Positions 59,279 to 64,000 of a stretch of 64,000 bases of DNA are shown piece by piece. The first letter of the stretch is position 1. Every line of letters begins with the position of its first letter. The stretch is from assembly GCA_947034895.1 (NCBI GenBank), contig OX344762.1:19820760-19884759 (forward strand). Direction: 5' to 3'. The position numbers and the translations under genes were made by a program. A model generated the notes under the pieces. The model was given only the letters and a program-made list of their open reading frames with translations. It did not search any database and was not told the origin of the DNA. This stretch comes from Rhytidiadelphus loreus. Its lineage: Eukaryota; Streptophyta; Bryopsida; Hypnales; Hylocomiaceae.

Positions 59279-62180
59279 ACAAAGTATTGAATAAATGTAA
59301 ATTGTATATTCACGAATTTAATATTCTTCAACATTAAGATTTTGCAAATTATATTGACAATTCATATTTGTTATTGAAATTCCAATATCCATAAATTGAA
59401 GGATGTTTCTTATTTAAAATTTGTTGGTTTTCTTAATTTTTTCAAATTAAAGCGCACGATAAAAAATAATACTTCCTATTTTGAATATTATTACTTTTGG
59501 TTAATAAATGATGTCCAATGTTGTGGATTTCTAAATGTTGTCCAATCTTTAACTTAATGTCATGGAAAATATACACAACTTAGAACTTCATTATTCAGAA
59601 CAAAGAACAATGTGCAACTGTGAATTTTTTAAGATTCAATTTTATAGAATGTAGTTCTTCATATATTTTATTTTCCATAATGTTTTAACACATCCTAAGG
59701 AATTTTTATTTATAGAGGAGCACATTAAATACTTGTTATTCTTCTTCTAGAGTACATTGGAAACCAAAGAAGAAACGAAGACATTGATGCTATACTACAT
59801 AGAATTAAAATCACAAAATCTTAAAATTTAATGAAGACAACTATAGGAGAACAAGAAAATAATATACGAGTTAAATTATGATAAAAATTTGAAAGAATAA
59901 TGATTCTTCAACATAGTAGATTATTGTATTCAATTGTTTTTTAAATTAGGAGGATTTGTAGGGGTAAACCAAAAATTTGCACAACACTGTAAAGAACTAC
60001 AATAAAATGAGATCCAAAAACTTTTATGAAGATGATGAGATGAAGGAAATAAAAAGCAAATGTTTAAAATATTTCAAAAAGAAAGTAGGATACTTGAACT
60101 ATACAAAGTAGGACCCCTATTTTTACAAGCTTGGTAACTATGTGAAGAGTACAAAATATTCAAAGACCTCTGCTCTAAGAAGCCAACATGTCCACCTTCA
60201 TGGCATTCCAAACCATGATTTGAAGCATAATTGGCTTCAAATGAGACTACTTCGTTAGTACACTGAATGAATGATGGATTTTGCATTCATTTGCTCCCAA
60301 TCATTATTATTAACTCCATCATGTTTTAGAGACTTGAACCACTTCAATGTCTCATAAATAATAATCATGCGAGGTTCACCTCCTAGAAATGAATGTACTA
60401 CAATGTATCCCATACAATGACTTTCAAAATTGTATGAAATTAAATACTATACTATACAAGTTTCAGAAATTCTTTACATCTTGTGTATTTAAAACACATA
60501 ATTATTCAAAAAGTGTAAGTTATGTATCAACGAAAGGCCTATTTTTTAACTACTACGAACAATTTTGAGTGTTATACTTTTATAATTTTGTGATGATAAC
60601 TTTTCAATAAACAAAATATTATATCGAACTAATTCGAGGTCTTTTTAACATGGAATTAAGAAGTAAAACAAACCAAGAGTTTAGGGTACTTTAAAAACTA
60701 AATTCAATGCACAACAATCATGGAATTCTAATGAAGACAACCGATTGAAGAAAATGTAGAAGTTTCATTTTTTTTCTCATTCCACCCTAAAACCTATTCC
60801 GTGAATTCAAAAATAATAGTTCTTTAAACTACAAAACATGAAAACTTAATTTTTATGTTTTGTTGTGAAGTACCAAACAAATGGCACCAAAATAATTAAT
60901 ACAAGAATCATAAATTCAAGTTCGAAATTTTTTCTACTTCTACATTTCATTTCTTGTCCCAATTTATGGTTATTCCATACCTTTTTAAATGTTAAATATT
61001 TTAAATATGATGTTTAGGGTTTTATGGGTTAGAATCATCTACAAAATAAAAGTTCAATCTTTCTAATTTAAAAAAAATGAAATGGTAAAAATGGAATAGT
61101 TTATTATTTAATTATTCTTTTATTAATCACAATACTCAATATTACATATAAAATTTTAGTATATGGAATGCCCAAAATGTAATGTAAGCTTTGAATAGGG
61201 TATGGAATTCAGGTATTGTGTTTTGGTGCGTAAGTTCTAAAGGTGCTTGATTCATTTGAAATTTAGAGTGAATTCCACGAAGCTCAAAAAACACGTCAAT
61301 CATTTTGGATGTTGAATACATAACAAATTAAAAATATCATTGATTGAATTCTATTTAAACTTGATTAAACTAGCAAATATGGAAAACTCCTGCCAATGGC
61401 TATGGAGTATTTCCCACGTTCTTGTAGTACTAAGAGAAAGTCTACATTCAATAAAAAAAGCCCAAAACAAATGAATTATAAAACTGGAAAATATAAGACA
61501 CACTTTGACAATTGTATGATTTATGTGTTCAACATCTCTTAGTCCCATCAGAGGGACTCTTCAACTTCCTTATTTCGTAAATGACACCAAGGCCATTTCT
61601 TGGTCGATGAATGACAAACAATCTTGCCGATAAGGACACAAATGCAACTATTCATGCTCTAAAATGTGTGTGGGAAGGGAAGATCATCTACAATACTTTG
61701 TCTTGCAATGAGTACTTTTTCATTTTTTTAATCGAACAATTCATATACTGAGACAACAAACAATTTCCACGATGATTGACGTAGTGTTCAAGGATTATTA
61801 TTTTTTTAAACTAGCAACATTTAGGGAGCGCAAATGTCATGAGATATGATTTGTGGTTGAATAGTCAATTCTTTGAAATCAAATGCCACTTCTTAGAATA
61901 ACTGTGACCTACAAAAACTTAGTGAAGTGAAGTAAGTTCTCTTACATTCTTCAAACGCATAATGAAACCAAGGCCATTTTCTAGTCAATTAATGACAAAG
62001 AATCTCGCTACGTAAAACAAAAATGCAACTATTCATCCTCCAAAAAGTATGTGGAAACATAAGATCATCTACAATAGTTTCAATTGTCTTCCACTAAGTA
62101 TTTTAAGATTTTTTGAAGCCAACAATTCATATAGGGACAAAATAGATAATTTCCGCGGTGACCTACTCATCGTTCAAGGC
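59279..62180. other. AT-rich DNA, nothing recognised
   Basis: About 2.9 kb with no frame above 70 codons. Two similar blocks, 'aatgacaccaaggccatttc' near 61580 and 'aatgaaaccaaggccatttt' near 61960, with 'aaatgcaactattcat' about 55 bp after each, form a direct duplication about 380 bp apart. Confidence 0.45.
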
Positions 62181-62395
62181 TTAAGGTCTTAGGGACACAT
62201 ACGTGAGCAGGGCCCCAAGCTCAAAACCAAAGTTTGGCGATGTAAATTTGGCAAAATAGGTTTGGGACAGGTAGTAGGTTTCACGAGGTAGGTTTGGGGA
62301 GGCCAATAGGATTGTGGAAATTGGTTTGTGAGGCCGAAGGCTTGGGAACGTAGGCTCGGGAGGTATAAGGCTTTAGGGAACGTAGGTTCGGTTGG

Positions 62396-62545
62396 TCGCC
62401 GGCTCGGGAGGACCTAGGGTCGGGCGGCCGCAGGCTCGATGGAGTAGGTTCGGCAGGTCGCCGGCTCGGGAGGACCTAGGGTCGGGCGGCCGCAGGCTTG
62501 ATGGAGTAGGTTCGGCAGGTCGCCGGCTCGGGAGGACCTAGGGTC
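62396..62545. repeat. 62 bp GC-rich tandem repeat
   Basis: 'tcgccggctcgggaggacct' followed by 'agggtcgg' starts at 62396, 62458 and 62520, an exact 62 bp period. The first two units carry the 8 bp site gcggccgc. Weaker 'aggctcggga' relatives lie upstream from 62.28 kb. The composition is sharply different from the AT-rich DNA to the left. Confidence 0.9.
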
Positions 62546-63197
62546 GGGAGGTCATCTCTCCCGACTTACAGGGCGCAGGGTTGTCGTGGAGTTTCCCAGC
62601 GGCGCTGAATTCAGTGTCCAGTCTTCCTGTTCTTGCGCGCAAGTTTTTGGTGCGTTGCTTGTCTTCTTTGAACGAGTGCGAGTTTCAGGTGAAGTTCCAA
62701 GCGTGGATGTATCTTGAAGTTCCAGGCGCGAGTGCATCTGCAAGTTCCACGCGCGAGTATTTCGGCAGGCGCGAATTCGTTCAGCTGGGAGGAGCACTTC
62801 AGCGACTGTTTCTTCCGGCGCGGGGGATTTCTAGCAGTGCGCTTGGATTTAGGGTTTAGCCCTGAAGAGCTCAGTTTTTTAGAAGTGCCGGAAGCTCAGG
62901 GTCGGAAGCTTAGGGTCGCGGGGATTTCTTCAGGCGCGGGGGATTTTGAGCGGTCCGCTTGGATTTCAGCAGTCCGTTTACAGCTGGGAGGATTTTTAGC
63001 AATGCTGGAAGTTACAGGCGCGGGATTTCGAGCTGGCACGGGCATTTCGAGCAGGCGCGCGAGGTTTTCAGCTGCCGCGGGGAATCTGTGACTTCTGAGC
63101 AGGTGCGAGCGCAATTTTCAGGAGCGGCATCTTCTGAAGTTGTTGCATTTTTTGACATCAGAGCTCGGGAAAAAACACTTGTTGTGTTTTGATTTCT
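62546..63197 (+). promoter_or_regulatory. GC-rich leader ending in a strong splice donor
   Basis: About 650 bp, GC-rich, with recurring 'caggcgcg' and 'ttccaggcgcgag' motifs. It ends at CTG|GTAAGTAC, a strong donor (GT at 63198-63199), after which composition drops. This looks like the first, mostly non-coding exon of a plus-strand gene beyond the window. Frames up to 125 codons are open but of low complexity, and I do not call them proteins. Confidence 0.4.
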
Positions 63198-63660
63198 GGT
63201 AAGTACAGTTTTGTGCTTGGCCTCCATGTAATGTGTTTTCTGAATTTGAAATGCTTGGAGTTTGTTTTCAACCCTTGTGACAGTTTTTGTTTACAAGTGC
63301 AAATAGTTTTCTAGTGGTTGAGGTTCTTGAATTGAGTGCAAGGTTATACAATTCAGGTTTCAGTTCCTGTTTTCATTCTTTAGGCATGTTTAGTTTGCAT
63401 TTCTTCTTCTTCTTGTTTCAATTGTTGTTGTCTTCACCAATTTATAACATTGTTGCAATTCCAATGCAAGTGCTACTGGTTTTGGTTTCTTGAGTTGTAG
63501 TATTCTGTTGTTTCCAGCATTGCTATTGGATTCATTGCTTGATTTCAATTCTGTTTTGTATGCATGTGTTCAAAGTGAACTATAATCAAATCTCTGAATT
63601 CTGCGTGTGCCAAGAAGATGAGTATTACAATTAGGGTTTTCGTCACCATTCTTGTCAATT
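63198..63660 (+). other. Probable intron following the leader
   Basis: T-rich sequence with no coding frame of note, beginning at the GTAAGT donor. Palindrome array 2 follows within the same inferred intron. Confidence 0.35.
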
Positions 63661-63680
63661 ACTACTATTACCAACAGAAA

Positions 63681-63939
63681 TTATCTTCGGCCCGAAGATA
63701 AAGAGAACAAAAAAATAAAAATGAAACACAATTATCCTCGGGCCGAGGATAAAAACACCAACAAAACCGACAGATATGTAAAAAAATAAAATAATTATCC
63801 TCGGACCGAGGATAAAAACCCAACAAACCCAACAGAATTATATAAAAATAAAATAATTATCCTCGGGCCGAGGATAAAAATCAAACAAAACCAACAGAAT
63901 TATATAAAAATAAAATAATTATCCTCGGGCCGAGGATAA
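63681..63939. repeat. Palindrome array 2, five units, about 62 bp period
   Basis: The same 21 bp palindrome as array 1, at 63681, 63732, 63795, 63857 and 63919. The steps are 51, 63, 62 and 62 bp. Spacers ('aaacaaaaccaacagaattat' type, A-rich) are unrelated to those of array 1. Centres are GCC, GGC, GAC, GGC and GGC. The first unit is TTATCTTCG/CGAAGATAA: both arms changed together, keeping perfect complementarity. Confidence 0.95.
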
Positions 63940-64000
63940 AAATCAAACAAACCCAACAGAATTGTATAAAAAGAAAAATAAAACAAGAAACTCCTATCCT

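Noticed and set aside
62714..63091. 125-codon plus-strand frame in the GC-rich block
   Set aside because: It is built from repeated 'caggcgcg' motifs with low-complexity translation and is better explained as an untranslated leader.
57899..63939. Palindrome arrays as CRISPR arrays
   Set aside because: Spacers within each array are near-identical rather than unique, the genome is a plant type and no cas genes are present.

Overview
This window looks like nuclear DNA of a land plant. Four short, intron-rich, relatively GC-rich genes sit in very AT-rich intergenic DNA full of satellites and DNA transposons. The retrotransposon is Ty1/copia, the small DNA elements have CACTA ends, and there is an interstitial tract of the plant telomere motif (TTTAGGG-like). 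A probable FAM21/WASHC2-like gene and a DUF7869-like transposase-type gene would fit a non-flowering plant (bryophyte, lycophyte or similar) better than an angiosperm. That lineage call is inference.

Layout. 0-18 kb holds no gene I can support. It contains an about 80 bp satellite in several blocks, an about 170 bp satellite, an about 930 bp terminal-inverted-repeat (TIR) element in two copies here (five in the window), two CACTA-type elements with clear 3 bp target duplications, and a decayed relative. 18.9-27.9 kb holds two minus-strand gene models: a RAD5/CHR28-type SNF2 ATPase with an internal RING finger, solved as eleven exons in perfect phase, and upstream of it a five-exon model resembling the FAM21/WASHC2 head region. 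Their splice phases would also allow one fused transcript. 28-33 kb is AT-rich with a foldback CACTA MITE and a third TIR copy. 33.2-33.8 kb is a two-exon DPM2 gene whose intron is mostly a tandem duplication. 35.8-38.9 kb is a nine-exon GPN3 GTPase gene, intact except for one in-frame TAA. Near 40.4 kb is a single exon-like piece resembling an NCS1 nucleobase transporter.

41-51 kb is repeat-dominated. It has a fourth TIR copy, an about 110 bp repeat array split by a 3.75 kb copia element (near-identical LTRs but a damaged interior lacking the reverse transcriptase core), a PIF/Harbinger transposase relic, and a fifth TIR copy. 54.6-57.4 kb is a 950-codon transposase-like minus-strand gene with two stop codons.

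The most unusual structure is at the right end. A 21 bp palindrome (TTATCCTCG, three bases, CGAGGATAA) occurs once just upstream of the transposase-like gene, in a strict 40 bp array of ten at 57.9-58.3 kb, and in a second, differently spaced array of five at 63.68-63.94 kb, with unrelated spacer DNA in each. One unit has matched changes in both arms. The gene and arrays may belong to one mobile element whose transposase reads the palindromes, but this is a hypothesis. Four genes (SNF2/RING, DPM2, GPN3 and the FAM21-like one) are ordinary housekeeping functions and I see no operon-like relation among them.
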